A stretch of DNA of 64,000 nt, from the IMG/VR virus record IMGVR_UViG_3300009082_000017, positions 1 to 64,000 of that record, one strand, 5' to 3'. This document shows, in pieces, positions 38,000 through 46,645 of this stretch. Positions within the stretch are counted from its first letter, which is position 1. Every line of letters begins with the position of its first letter. The notes beneath the pieces were generated by a model that worked only from the letters and a program-made list of their open reading frames with translations, was not told the origin of the DNA and ran no database searches. Both the position numbers and the translations under genes were made by a program. Source of the DNA: a virus.

Positions 38000-38022
38000 C
38001 CATGAAATGTGTGTTTTATTGG
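38000..38022. repeat. Dispersed CCATGAAA palindrome, copy 7
   Basis: CCATGAAAT-N4-GTTTTATTGG, 12 bases downstream of tRNA-Pro on its transcript. Confidence 0.65.
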
Positions 38023-38033
38023 AGATTTATCAG

Positions 38034-38107
38034 TAGCGCAAGCGCGATTTGAACGCGCAACCTCAGACTCCCAAAGTCTGACTTCTGCCAAATTGAATTA
38101 CTGCGCT
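38034..38107 (-). tRNA. tRNA-Pro (UGG anticodon)
   Basis: Acceptor AGCGCAG / TTGCGCT with discriminator A; D stem ATTC/GAAG; anticodon stem CAGAC/GTCTG with loop TTTGGGA, anticodon TGG; T arm GCGCG/CGCGC with TTCAAAT. CCA is not encoded. It is the distal part of a transcript starting near 38404. Confidence 0.87.
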
Positions 38108-38404
38108 ATATCATTACCCCTCTCACCTTTAACTAGTAAGTAAGAGGGGTCTTACCGCTTAGTTTTGGCTTTCGGACTAACCCTGAGCATTTCTAAGCAT
38201 AGTGATTTTACAACAGTATTTGGTGAGATCTGTAACTCATATTACACTAATTTTTTCGTTGTCTGCCAACTAGGATAGTTCCGTATCTATCCAAATCTGG
38301 GTTTTTCTGTTGTCCCATCAACGACGCAAGCCATTAAGTCTTGCTGACGCTCCGTAGAGCTTTTCAGATTGATAAGGTGTTAGCGCACCGTTGTTTGTTG
38401 TTAC
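38108..38404 (-). ncRNA. Candidate structured leader RNA ahead of tRNA-Pro
   Basis: About 297 bases without a reading frame lie between a strong promoter and tRNA-Pro. On the minus strand many local stems can be drawn: GGTG/CACC, GCTC(TACG)GAGC with a UNCG-type loop, GCAAG/CTTGC, GGATAG/CTATCC, GTTG/CAAC, GCTTAG/CTAAGC enclosing ~30 bases, and a last 10-base stem CCCCTCTTAC / GTGAGAGGGG just before the tRNA. Its GC content is clearly above its surroundings, which suggests selection for structure. It might be a processed phage RNA, a degenerate intron or a tRNA-cluster leader; no known class was matched. Confidence 0.55.
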
Positions 38405-38410
38405 TCTATA

Positions 38411-38439
38411 TTTATATCATAGATATTAATATTTGTCAA
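38411..38439 (-). promoter_or_regulatory. Promoter for the leader RNA and tRNAs
   Basis: TTGACA-N17-TATAAA with TG one base before the -10, and AACCC before the -35 as in the other leftward promoters. Confidence 0.85.
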
Positions 38440-38447
38440 GGGTTAAA

Positions 38448-38473
38448 CCACATGAAATATCCGTTTTATTGGG
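38448..38473. repeat. Dispersed CCATGAAA palindrome, copy 8
   Basis: CACATGAAAT-N4-GTTTTATTGGG, 10 bases after the stop codon of the minus-strand gene ending at 38484. Confidence 0.65.
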
Positions 38474-38483
38474 ATATTTGTTA

Positions 38484-38993
38484 TTATTTATGTGTATCTT
38501 TACCTATTTTTACCACAACCCAATGTTTCCCCAATTTTAAAAGTTGATCTTTCATAATCTTAAAACCACATTTTTTACAAACAAGCCAATCCCATCCATC
38601 TTCAGCAATACGAAAGACTTCTTCACATTCAGGGCATTTTACTAACATAACGTCTTCGTCTGCCATATTTTTTGCTTTATCAAAAGGATCTTCAACTGAA
38701 GGCCAATTCGCAATAAATATATTTTCAACTTGTTTAATTCCGATAATTTCATAATCTATTTCTTCTTCGGGAACACCTTCAAAAAAGACTTCTGTAATTA
38801 AATCAATTGCCTCGTCCTGAACATCAAAAAAGTTATTACCACCCAAATGAATAGTCCTAGAAACATGTTGATGCAGATCATTAATATCAACATCATCTGG
38901 TAATCCATATTCTTCAAGCATGTCTTCTGGAATTTCTACTTTTTCTTTAATTGAAAACTCTATCTCATATAAATACAATTTATTTATCTCCAC
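38484..38993 (-). CDS. Zinc-ribbon protein, unknown
   Basis: The 169-residue acidic protein has an alpha/beta N-terminus and a C-terminal zinc ribbon (CPEC-N12-CKKC). It starts 6 bases after the PhoH-like gene, so it is in the same operon. A nucleic-acid-related role is plausible from the ribbon and neighbours. Confidence 0.55.
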   Translation of the reverse strand: MEINKLYLYEIEFSIKEKVEIPEDMLEEYGLPDDVDINDLHQHVSRTIHLGGNNFFDVQDEAIDLITEVFFEGVPEEEIDYEIIGIKQVENIFIANWPSVEDPFDKAKNMADEDVMLVKCPECEEVFRIAEDGWDWLVCKKCGFKIMKDQLLKLGKHWVVVKIGKDTHK

Positions 38994-38999
38994 CTAAAT

Positions 39000-39803
39000 T
39001 TATTGTAATAAAGCAGCTAATGCGGCAGTTTCAGATCTTTCGGTTTTAATTAGGTGGACACAGCCAAATAATCTATTTCCAAATAATCTAGTATTTAGTC
39101 TTTCTAATCCTGAATTCTTTTCAAATACGACTTTATCTGTTTGATTAGTGTCACCTAAAAACATAATAATAGAATTTTTTCCTACTCGCGAGACCAGAAG
39201 CGCCATATGTTCTGAGGTTAAATTTTCTGATTCATCTACCATAATAATAGTGTTATCAAAACTTCTACCGCGAGCAAAGCCTAGATGCAAAAGTTCAATT
39301 TTGCCATCGTCTATCAATCTCATTAATTCAATTGAACTTCCTAATAAATCTGCGGCAGGCATAGCATAAGGGAGGAGTTTTTCGTTCGCTCCTTGAGGGA
39401 GCGCCCCTAGTGGAACAGAATCCTTTACTTCTACGTTATTTCTTATTAGTACAAGTTTATGATAAGGCGATTTCCCCTTTTCTCCTTTGTCTATTGCATC
39501 TAATGCGTATGTAAAAGCACTATAATTTTTACCGGCTCCTACTACCCCTGTAATTTCCTTGACCGTAATAGTTTCATCTTGCAACAAATCAAAGAGTGCA
39601 AATTGCTCATCGTTGATGGGTTTTACTTTACCAAACCTATAGTTATCAATTGGTTTGAATTTAAGTGGAACAAGATTTTTCCCATCCCACTTTCTTTTTT
39701 CTATAATTTCACCTTCGTTATTTTTTATATATAGATATTGATTTATTTCCATATCTATATTATATCGTCCTTCATAAAACGCGGCAATCTGTTCGTCTTC
39801 CAA
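39000..39803 (-). CDS. phoH: PhoH-like P-loop ATPase
   Basis: The 267-residue protein has Walker A GVVGAGKN (G86-K92), with Asn where Thr/Ser is usual, Walker B IIMVDESENL, and the PhoH motif IMFLGDTNQTD followed by a C-terminal region with SGLERLNTRL. Phage PhoH proteins are RNA-related ATPases of uncertain role. It lies between the exonuclease and a zinc-ribbon gene. Confidence 0.85.
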   Translation of the reverse strand: MEDEQIAAFYEGRYNIDMEINQYLYIKNNEGEIIEKRKWDGKNLVPLKFKPIDNYRFGKVKPINDEQFALFDLLQDETITVKEITGVVGAGKNYSAFTYALDAIDKGEKGKSPYHKLVLIRNNVEVKDSVPLGALPQGANEKLLPYAMPAADLLGSSIELMRLIDDGKIELLHLGFARGRSFDNTIIMVDESENLTSEHMALLVSRVGKNSIIMFLGDTNQTDKVVFEKNSGLERLNTRLFGNRLFGCVHLIKTERSETAALAALLQ

Positions 39804-39870
39804 TGTGATTGTTTTTATTCCGTTGTTCAGAGAGACACCTCCAAGATGATTTATTTTATGTTACAAATTA

Positions 39871-40869
39871 TTACGAATTTACCAACAATGCTTTTTTCTT
39901 ATTTTTAGACAAAAGATTCTCTTTTGCTCTAGAAATACATTTACAATCTTGGCAACGAATCGAATCCCACATTCCCGCCTGAGTATAATAATGTCCCTCT
40001 TTCACGAGATTTGTAGATCCGCACACAGGACATTGTTCTGTTTCTAAAGTGTTATAGAGAGCAACATTAAAGTTTCTGACATAAGGACGAACCTTATAAA
40101 ACAACTCCTCCGTCGCGCCAATATCTCCAATATTATATTCTAACATTGTCTTTAATGATTCCTCATCACCCTGATCACATCCCTTCCAAAGAAGGAACCC
40201 AGAATTGTCAATTTTATTTCTTATACCAAGTTGATCATTTAGAAATTTCATCTTGTTACTGCTAAAACGGAAATTCTGTTTGGCTACAAGCAAAGTATCT
40301 ACAATTGTATATTTTAGAGGAGGTAGTCCATGACGAAGGAATTCTGTGTTGATATATTTTACGTCAAATTGCGAGTAATTATGTCCGATTACCACATCAG
40401 CTTTAGATAAAAATTCCCAAATAGATTTAGTAATTCTTAGTGTATCACGAGATTTCGCTTCTTTACTTGTAAGGATATCGGAGTACATTTCAGGTTCATT
40501 GAGGAACTTTCCTGCCCAGCCCAATAGACACCCATCAGATATAATTTGATCTAATCCAATATTTTGATCCCAAATTCCCCAATTATAAGAAACAATGGGC
40601 AATGTCTCAATGTCGCATACTGCAACTCTAGGACTTTGTTTTACTTCAATATTTATATTAGGATTTTCATTGTCAAAATTTACAATAATCCCTCGTTTTT
40701 TACACCATTTGCGAAATTTATCACGTAAATCTTCTCTATCTTTTACATCATAACCTTTGTCAGAAAACTTTTTGAATTTATTTTCCCAAAATGGTATTTT
40801 CCCTTGAGATTTTATTTTTGCTTCCAAACATTCATTAAAAACCTTATCGTCTAGTTTTTTAAGATTCAA
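39871..40869 (-). CDS. DnaQ-like 3'-5' exonuclease with zinc ribbon
   Basis: The 332-residue protein has an N-terminal helical extension, then exonuclease motif I DIET (D86, E88), motif II GHNYSQFDVKYIN and motif III YNIGDIGATEELF, the DEDD pattern. A C-terminal zinc ribbon (CPVCGSTNLV, CQDC) follows. It could proofread, process recombination ends or degrade RNA. It is the first gene after promoter 40998-41026 and has a TATAAGGAGAACTAAGC leader. Confidence 0.8.
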   Translation of the reverse strand: MNLKKLDDKVFNECLEAKIKSQGKIPFWENKFKKFSDKGYDVKDREDLRDKFRKWCKKRGIIVNFDNENPNINIEVKQSPRVAVCDIETLPIVSYNWGIWDQNIGLDQIISDGCLLGWAGKFLNEPEMYSDILTSKEAKSRDTLRITKSIWEFLSKADVVIGHNYSQFDVKYINTEFLRHGLPPLKYTIVDTLLVAKQNFRFSSNKMKFLNDQLGIRNKIDNSGFLLWKGCDQGDEESLKTMLEYNIGDIGATEELFYKVRPYVRNFNVALYNTLETEQCPVCGSTNLVKEGHYYTQAGMWDSIRCQDCKCISRAKENLLSKNKKKALLVNS

Positions 40870-40893
40870 GCTTAGTTCTCCTTATATAAGATT

Positions 40894-40991
40894 ATAATCT
40901 AACTGGCGAGAGTTTTACCCGCTCCCTTAATAAAAATCAATAAAATTGAAATAAATTGGTGGGGACGCTTCTTAGTTCTCAACTAGATTAT
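40894..40991 (-). promoter_or_regulatory. Stem-closed leader of the exonuclease operon
   Basis: An 8-base perfect inverted repeat (ATAATCTA / TAGATTAT) closes about 80 bases of leader that includes a GGGAGCGGGT stretch; the ribosome-binding site lies just after the closing stem. The right arm belongs to the word ACTAGATTATGTC, also present near 46775. Confidence 0.5.
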
Positions 40992-40997
40992 GTCAAT

Positions 40998-41026
40998 AGT
41001 CTATCATACTTTCCTATTTTTGTCAA
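40998..41026 (-). promoter_or_regulatory. Promoter for the exonuclease-PhoH operon
   Basis: TTGACA-N17-TAGACT on the minus strand, with ACCC before the -35 and TATGA before the -10, close to the copy at 46646-46674. Confidence 0.8.
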
Positions 41027-41053
41027 GGGTAAATAGAAAACTCGTTCTACCTA

Positions 41054-41078
41054 ACCCAATAAAATTTCTCTTTCATGG
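41054..41078. repeat. Dispersed CCATGAAA palindrome, copy 9
   Basis: CCCAATAAAAT-N5-TTTCATGG, about 14 bases after the stop codon of the minus-strand gene ending at 41093. Confidence 0.7.
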
Positions 41079-41092
41079 TGTTGAATCATCAT

Positions 41093-41788
41093 CTAAATCA
41101 ATGCCATCTTTGCAGATATTGATGCTATCTGGGTTGCCGACAATTTCTTATTATATGCTACAATAGCCCTGATAATGCAAGTAGAAGTTTGCGTTACCTC
41201 AACAAATTCACCCTCCTCGTAAACATCTAAACCGCCAATAGCAAAGGCTGCTGGGGCGTTTGTAAATGTCGGAGTACTTATAAAGGGTTGTTTTATTTCT
41301 CCATCTAAATACATCCCCTCAGAATTCAGAGCAAAAACACCTGAAGCCGGAGGAGCCTCTTCCATAGAAACTGCCTCTGATACGAAAAAGGAAGAATAAC
41401 CTGAGCTTGTTGTTGTCAGCATGAGGAACTCCGTAATATCTTCTTCTTCCACAAGATACGTGTTCATGGCTCCGAACAAGACTTTGTCTCCTCCTGAAAA
41501 TAGTTCATAGGAAATAATCACGGTAGTATTATCATCTGGTGTTATATCTGCCAATAAGTGAGTTTCACCATTAAAAAACCAGCCCAGTGTCCCGTTAAAG
41601 CTAGGAGCAGCGGTAGTTGTTAGAATTTTGTCTCCAACTAACGAATTATATGATGTGGTCAAATCGACTGCGCCCTTCGCTAACCATGCTCCAAGAACAT
41701 CATCCTTCGATACTCCATTAGCCAGATACCACTCAGGAGGTTTCGAAGTTTCACTATTCATCAATAATAGCATATCTAAAATGTTCAT
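41093..41788 (-). CDS. LamG/concanavalin-like surface protein
   Basis: The 231 residues form a jelly-roll-like beta domain (LGWFFNGETHLLADITPDDN, AFAIGGLDVYEEGEFVEV, IIRAIVAYNKKLSATQIASI). The last phrase is the typical end of LamG-like domains, where an activity list 'YNRALS..EI' occurs. It would be a virion glycan-binding protein encoded outside the tail block, next to another virion-like gene. Confidence 0.6.
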   Translation of the reverse strand: MNILDMLLLMNSETSKPPEWYLANGVSKDDVLGAWLAKGAVDLTTSYNSLVGDKILTTTAAPSFNGTLGWFFNGETHLLADITPDDNTTVIISYELFSGGDKVLFGAMNTYLVEEEDITEFLMLTTTSSGYSSFFVSEAVSMEEAPPASGVFALNSEGMYLDGEIKQPFISTPTFTNAPAAFAIGGLDVYEEGEFVEVTQTSTCIIRAIVAYNKKLSATQIASISAKMALI

Positions 41789-41796
41789 AAAAATTC

Positions 41797-42147
41797 CTAT
41801 GTTGACCTAATCACAAAATCAAAGTCTTGAGCAACATCAGTTTGCAATACAGGAGATGCACTCGTTCCTTCTCTTGCTATTACATAATTCCATGGATAAA
41901 AATCTGTAGGTTTTAAAGAATATGCTCTGGCATAAGATCCTGTGGTTATACTAACTTCTGTGCTTGTACTATCATACAACGGATAATAAGTGTCCCCTTT
42001 GTCTGATACTAAAAAGGTAATAGACGTTGCCGTGAGATGGCTTCCAGAAATTTGCATACCCGAAAGCATCCATTGATTCAACATAAGAGATGCAGATTGT
42101 GATTGCCCAACAGCAAAAGTTTTTGTTACATGTGAAATAGCTGTCAT
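41797..42147 (-). CDS. Small virion-like beta protein
   Basis: The 116-residue protein resembles short phage surface proteins (TSITFLVSDKGDTYYPLYDS, YPWNYVIAREGTSASPV). It is 8 bases upstream of the LamG-like gene and likely made together with it. GGAGGATATTATG provides the start. Confidence 0.5.
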   Translation of the reverse strand: MTAISHVTKTFAVGQSQSASLMLNQWMLSGMQISGSHLTATSITFLVSDKGDTYYPLYDSTSTEVSITTGSYARAYSLKPTDFYPWNYVIAREGTSASPVLQTDVAQDFDFVIRST

Positions 42148-42205
42148 AATATCCTCCTTTTCTTGCTCATGATATTGTTATTGTTCAAATTTTTTTATCT
42201 TATTT

Positions 42206-42526
42206 CTATTCGCTTTCTTCTTCGTTATTACTATAACCCCTCTTTACAATACCCCTCAAATTAGAAGCTAACTTAAAACTAACACTTTCTGTTTCTGGAA
42301 TTAAAATTTTTGTTTTTGCCCCCTTGATTCCTGGGGTTGGTTTGTTCCCCTCATGTTCTGGGGTGGTGGAGTATTGGAGTTGACCAAATCCACGAATGGA
42401 CAAATCTACTCTTTTTTTTATAATATCGTGTAGTACTTCTATTAGTGAGTTTAGTATATCGTTACATCCCTCTTTTGTATACCCTGATTTTTCGGAGAGG
42501 GCGGTTATAAATTCTTCTTTTTGCAT
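42206..42526 (-). CDS. HU/IHF-family DNA-binding protein
   Basis: The 106-residue protein follows the HU pattern: helical N-terminus (KEEFITALSEKSGYTKEGCN), DLSIRGFGQLQ before the DNA-binding arms, then a lengthened arm region and VSFKLASNLRGIV. It would bend or compact phage DNA. In SPbeta an HU-like gene (yonN) also lies beside the phage RNA polymerase gene, matching this layout (recalled). Confidence 0.83.
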   Translation of the reverse strand: MQKEEFITALSEKSGYTKEGCNDILNSLIEVLHDIIKKRVDLSIRGFGQLQYSTTPEHEGNKPTPGIKGAKTKILIPETESVSFKLASNLRGIVKRGYSNNEEESE

Positions 42527-42625
42527 TTTGGGTTCCTTTTATTGTTCCTTTTTTAGTTTTAGATATAATTGGTATATATTACCATTAAAGTAGAAAAGTA
42601 CCTTACTCTGTATAAGTATATCTTA

Positions 42626-43405
42626 TCAATGGTTTTCTTGCCAATATTTTTTAGAATTTTCCCTTATTGCGTCTTCTCTTTTTTCTTTATAGCATTCTTT
42701 ACAAAGATTATGCATTTTAGATTTTTCATCTTTTTCTAATGTTTTCTTACACTTCTCACAAAAAATTGGAAGGTATTCTGATAAAATATTTATATCATCT
42801 ATAATCATTTCGATATCAGAATCGTTATTTATAATACACACTTCCCATGTTCTAGTATTTATTTCTGTTGCCGAAATATAACCAGATTCAGCATCTAGGA
42901 AATGTTTCATAATTTTTATTCCATCATTTGTGACTCCTACTTTTGCAATTCTTGTTATCTCTCGCATAGTCTGATAACAATAATATTTTTGACTTTCTAC
43001 TTGTACCTTATTTTTTTTATATACTTTATTTTCTTTCGAATGTTTTGCAAGAACCAACATCACAAATAAAACTTTAGCATACTTATATGGAAGATTTCTA
43101 ATAATATCCATTTCTGCAACAGTTACAATAACGTCATTACAAGTTTTTAGATTATACTTCTCTGCTGACCTTAAAGCATATGCTATGGTTTCTCTATGGA
43201 TTACCTCATTAAAATTAGAACTATGTTCCTTGCAGAAATTAATTAATTCTTTTTTTAATTTTATGCCTGTAATACCAATAGAAAAATAATATTTTGCAAG
43301 TGTCGCTATTTCATATCTAGTTATCGTTCCAGACTCAAATCCATTCTTTAAAATATCCTGTGCTTTTGCCAATTCATCAAAGGTTATTTTTCGATGAGAT
43401 GCCAC
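42626..43405 (-). CDS. Protein coupled to the RNA polymerase gene, C-terminal zinc motif, unknown
   Basis: The 259-residue protein starts at a GTG inside the end of the polymerase gene (22-base overlap), so translation is probably coupled. It is helical with a C-terminal four-Cys motif (CEKCKKTLEK ... LCKECYKEK) and a basic tail. I do not recognise a family. Given the coupling it is a fair candidate for a polymerase-associated factor, but nothing in the sequence proves that. Confidence 0.6.
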   Translation of the reverse strand: MASHRKITFDELAKAQDILKNGFESGTITRYEIATLAKYYFSIGITGIKLKKELINFCKEHSSNFNEVIHRETIAYALRSAEKYNLKTCNDVIVTVAEMDIIRNLPYKYAKVLFVMLVLAKHSKENKVYKKNKVQVESQKYYCYQTMREITRIAKVGVTNDGIKIMKHFLDAESGYISATEINTRTWEVCIINNDSDIEMIIDDINILSEYLPIFCEKCKKTLEKDEKSKMHNLCKECYKEKREDAIRENSKKYWQENH

Positions 43406-46080
43406 AAATCAACCCTCACAATCTCATATTTTGATCCCATATAATCTATATATCCATCATTAGATTTTACAGGCATTATGAATTTTCTATTAGAATATTC
43501 TTTCAACACTTCAACCAAATCATCACCAAAAACATCCAATAAAAATGATGAACCAAATTCACTTCCCCAATAAACTATTTCGTCTGAAGAAGTTACAATA
43601 GAATCTGATTGTTCGCGTAACCACTTCATCATTTCTTGGAAACCAGATGAACTTGACTTATAGTTGATCTGCTGTTTGAATTGTCTGTACTTTTGATATA
43701 GGTTTTCAAGAACCACTTTATTCTTTTCTTTATATTCGATATTGTTATCTACTAAACTCTTAAAATCAAAAGATTTTAATTGATTATTCTTTTTTAGTTC
43801 TTTTACTTGTGATTCCATGTAGTGACAAATTTTATTCATAACACAATCAGAGTCTAGTAATGTACCAAAACGATAATAGTTACTAACAATTCGTGATTCT
43901 TCTTCATTTTTGTTTTCTTTATTTATGATATGGTTTAAGTCTCCATCGAATTTTGATTCACAATAATTATTATAAGTATCTAAGCGTTCTTTGTACTCTT
44001 TTTCATAATTTGGATATAAGTATCTAAAGAAATAAGGTCGTTTATCACAAATAGTACGATGATGTAATTCTTTTAAATGTAATTCTTCTGGTGTTTCGTC
44101 TCCGGTTATCTTTTCCCATTTTGTCCAATATTTAGGAACATCCATGGTTTGGATTCCTTTTGCACGATCTATTTCCATAGATTGAAGACAATTACAAATT
44201 TTTAGACGGTTTAAAATTTCGTTGTATTCTTCCGAGCCTTCTTCAAATTGAGATAGCATAGCAAAGAATTCTGTACCAAAATTAGTATAGAGACCTATCC
44301 GACCTTTGAAGGTTTTTATATCGTATTCCCATAGTTCGGATTCTACTATAATTTTCTTTTCTGCGGTTTTCCTATTATACATAGGAGGAAGAAAATCTTT
44401 TTCAGCATAAGCGCATTCCAAAAATTCTTTCTGATCTGTAGTCAATAAAATATCACCGTCGAAATCACAATTGCTCATCTTTAGAGCATCTATGCCATAA
44501 ATATTAAATACTATGCCCGTATCAAGATACTTGTACCAATACTTTAAATCTTCATTATTTTTTATATTTAATAAATTTGATTCCGAACGCCACGTCATAG
44601 GACTTCGTATTGCACAAACTTTAGAAATATTTTTTTCGTTCCAGAATTGGCAAAAGCTTTCTCCATCACTCAAAATACCTTTAGTTTGTAAACCTAGCGC
44701 CCATTCCGCTTGAGCAAAAGGGTCGCTGACGAGGAATTGGTAATTACCATTTAAAAGCAAAACTCCCAAATAACTTTCTTTTATTTTTTTATTTATTAAT
44801 CGTTGTATCTTATTTTGAATTTGTTTGTCATTAATAAGTTTAGGTTCTAATAATAAAGATTGAAGTAATGGATTGTCTAATTTGTTAAACCAATCTTCGC
44901 CAATTCTGCTTTTATCAATATCTCCCATAAGGAAAAGAGTTGTATAAATCCAATCATTTCCAGTTACATTATTAAACCAATCAACTGTTTTTTTACACAA
45001 TCCTTCGACTTGTTCTTTTGTTTGTATATTTAGATTCTGTAAATATTGATAGGTGGAAAAACAGTGCCCCTTCTCGGAAGATGGCTTAATGCTACAGCGT
45101 GATATTCCAAACGAATAGTCTAACTCTTTACATTTTTCAATATATTCTTCTGTGCTTTTATAAGATTGATACATTTTAAATTGTGAGACAGAAATAATTG
45201 TGTCAATACTTTCAATAGGATATTGATTTCCGTAAACATCTTTAATTGTTTCAATATTATTTCTTCTTGCTAATTCGTGAAAGTCAAATGTAACTAACAA
45301 ACCCTTTAGAAAACCGTCTCTTATAATAAACTCTGATGGAGTATAGTCAAGTTGTAATTCCGCCCCCCACTGTTTTGATCTTTCGGGACTCACTAATCCC
45401 TGTCCATCAAACAAATTAAATTTTGTATTTTGTTTTTCAGGATATACTAAAGGATCTTTGCTTTTATTTCCATCATCATGTAAAAAGTCTACTTCAATTA
45501 TTTTTTCAATTTCACAATCTGGTATTACAACAAATTTTGGAACTGACACTCGAAGTGTAGAAGAACTAGCTAAAGCCAAATATGCAGAATATTTATTTGG
45601 GACTAATGGAATTGTTTCGTCTCTTCCGCAATTTAAAAATTTATGCAAATCAGAAAAAATTTCTTCCGTACAAAAAAGAACGGTGCTACGGCGTGCCATT
45701 CCCGCCCCAACTAAAAGACGAACATATTTTTTGCCATTAATCCAAATACCACCTTTGCCTATAATTGTTTTATAATGTCTGGAATCATCAAATTCTATAC
45801 TAATAATATCTTCTATATAAAGTAATTTATCTAATTGTTCATTAATAAAAGAATTTGACTTACGTTTTTTCTTTTTACGAATTAGATCATCAACTTCTGA
45901 TTGATTGTAAGTTATATTGCGTATTCGTTGAATTGCGCGTAATAATTCTGAATTTGATAAGCGAATTACTTCCCCATTTTGTCTTGCTTGGTCTAGAGTT
46001 AATTTTTCTATTTTATATCCGGTATCTCGAAGTCTGGATGAACTAAACTTGAGAACGAAGAAGCTCTGGATTTTCTTAAT
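43384..46080 (-). CDS. Single-chain DFDGD-type RNA polymerase (YonO-like), probable ATT start
   Basis: The catalytic signature NCDFDGDIL (D539, D541, D543) is that of two-barrel RNA polymerases; with a single ~898-residue chain it matches the phage YonO/QDE-1-like group, which in SPbeta transcribes late genes. Upstream of the first ATG (45699) the frame stays open for 127 codons and encodes plausible protein (KKIQSFFVLKFSSSRLRDTG; GKGGIWINGKKYVRLLVGAG). No ATG, GTG or TTG occurs there. An ATT at 46080 lies 6 bases after GAGAGG within AGAGAGGTGAGCT, a strong site, and a stop codon stands just before it. The gene follows promoter 46646-46674 and precedes HU. Confidence 0.85.
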   Translation of the reverse strand: MKKIQSFFVLKFSSSRLRDTGYKIEKLTLDQARQNGEVIRLSNSELLRAIQRIRNITYNQSEVDDLIRKKKKRKSNSFINEQLDKLLYIEDIISIEFDDSRHYKTIIGKGGIWINGKKYVRLLVGAGMARRSTVLFCTEEIFSDLHKFLNCGRDETIPLVPNKYSAYLALASSSTLRVSVPKFVVIPDCEIEKIIEVDFLHDDGNKSKDPLVYPEKQNTKFNLFDGQGLVSPERSKQWGAELQLDYTPSEFIIRDGFLKGLLVTFDFHELARRNNIETIKDVYGNQYPIESIDTIISVSQFKMYQSYKSTEEYIEKCKELDYSFGISRCSIKPSSEKGHCFSTYQYLQNLNIQTKEQVEGLCKKTVDWFNNVTGNDWIYTTLFLMGDIDKSRIGEDWFNKLDNPLLQSLLLEPKLINDKQIQNKIQRLINKKIKESYLGVLLLNGNYQFLVSDPFAQAEWALGLQTKGILSDGESFCQFWNEKNISKVCAIRSPMTWRSESNLLNIKNNEDLKYWYKYLDTGIVFNIYGIDALKMSNCDFDGDILLTTDQKEFLECAYAEKDFLPPMYNRKTAEKKIIVESELWEYDIKTFKGRIGLYTNFGTEFFAMLSQFEEGSEEYNEILNRLKICNCLQSMEIDRAKGIQTMDVPKYWTKWEKITGDETPEELHLKELHHRTICDKRPYFFRYLYPNYEKEYKERLDTYNNYCESKFDGDLNHIINKENKNEEESRIVSNYYRFGTLLDSDCVMNKICHYMESQVKELKKNNQLKSFDFKSLVDNNIEYKEKNKVVLENLYQKYRQFKQQINYKSSSSGFQEMMKWLREQSDSIVTSSDEIVYWGSEFGSSFLLDVFGDDLVEVLKEYSNRKFIMPVKSNDGYIDYMGSKYEIVRVDLWHLIEK

Positions 46081-46123
46081 AGCTCACCTCTCTGTATTGT
46101 ATTTTTTATTGATTTATTTTAAG

Positions 46124-46363
46124 TTATTGTAATTCGGAGTGTTTAAAATTTACGCTTCTTTGAATGAATTTTCTGTATGACATCTCAGCCCACGTAAATT
46201 CAAACTCATCATAATTACATTCTTCTAATTCACAATCCCAAAACTTACATTCCTGTTTCCCTTCACAACAATTACAATCTTCCAAATCACCCTCTTGACA
46301 AACTACATAATCTGTGTTACTATTACTCTCTAAATTGCTACTTACGCCATTATAATTTTCCAT
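46124..46363 (-). CDS. Small acidic Cys-rich protein
   Basis: The 79-residue protein has eight Cys in a central acidic stretch (CQEGDLEDCNCCEGKQECKF), possibly metal-binding. It lies between the operon promoter and the polymerase gene, so it is expressed before the polymerase. No family recognised. Confidence 0.55.
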   Translation of the reverse strand: MENYNGVSSNLESNSNTDYVVCQEGDLEDCNCCEGKQECKFWDCELEECNYDEFEFTWAEMSYRKFIQRSVNFKHSELQ

Positions 46364-46419
46364 TAAATATTTTTCTTAGAAATAAATAAAACTATCTAAA
46401 ATATATCCTCCTTCCTTTC

Positions 46420-46581
46420 TATAATATATTACTTACGAATATTGTGACGGATTTGTTTTCTAAACCGATAAGGAATACCACCACTCATCGAACTGCGCCC
46501 AGTACGTTTACTACTATTGTTATTAGGATTATTGAACAAGATTGATGCGCCTATAAAAATTATTAAAGCTATTACCCACAT
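46420..46581 (-). CDS. Tiny membrane peptide with basic tail
   Basis: The frame opens MWVIALIIFIGASILF, a transmembrane helix, then an Asn/Ser linker and an Arg/Lys-rich end (KRTGRSS, RFRKQIRH). An AAGGTAAATAATT site precedes the ATG at 46581. It would be the first gene of the polymerase operon. The exact C-terminal end is uncertain by a few codons. Confidence 0.45.
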
Positions 46582-46645
46582 AATTATTTACCTTATCCCT
46601 TTCTATATAGAAATATAACAAAAGAATTACTTTGTTATTTCTATA

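Noticed and set aside
38108-38404. A third tRNA or a tmRNA in this leader
   Set aside because: No acceptor stem, anticodon arm and T-arm combination could be drawn, and there is no tag-peptide frame.
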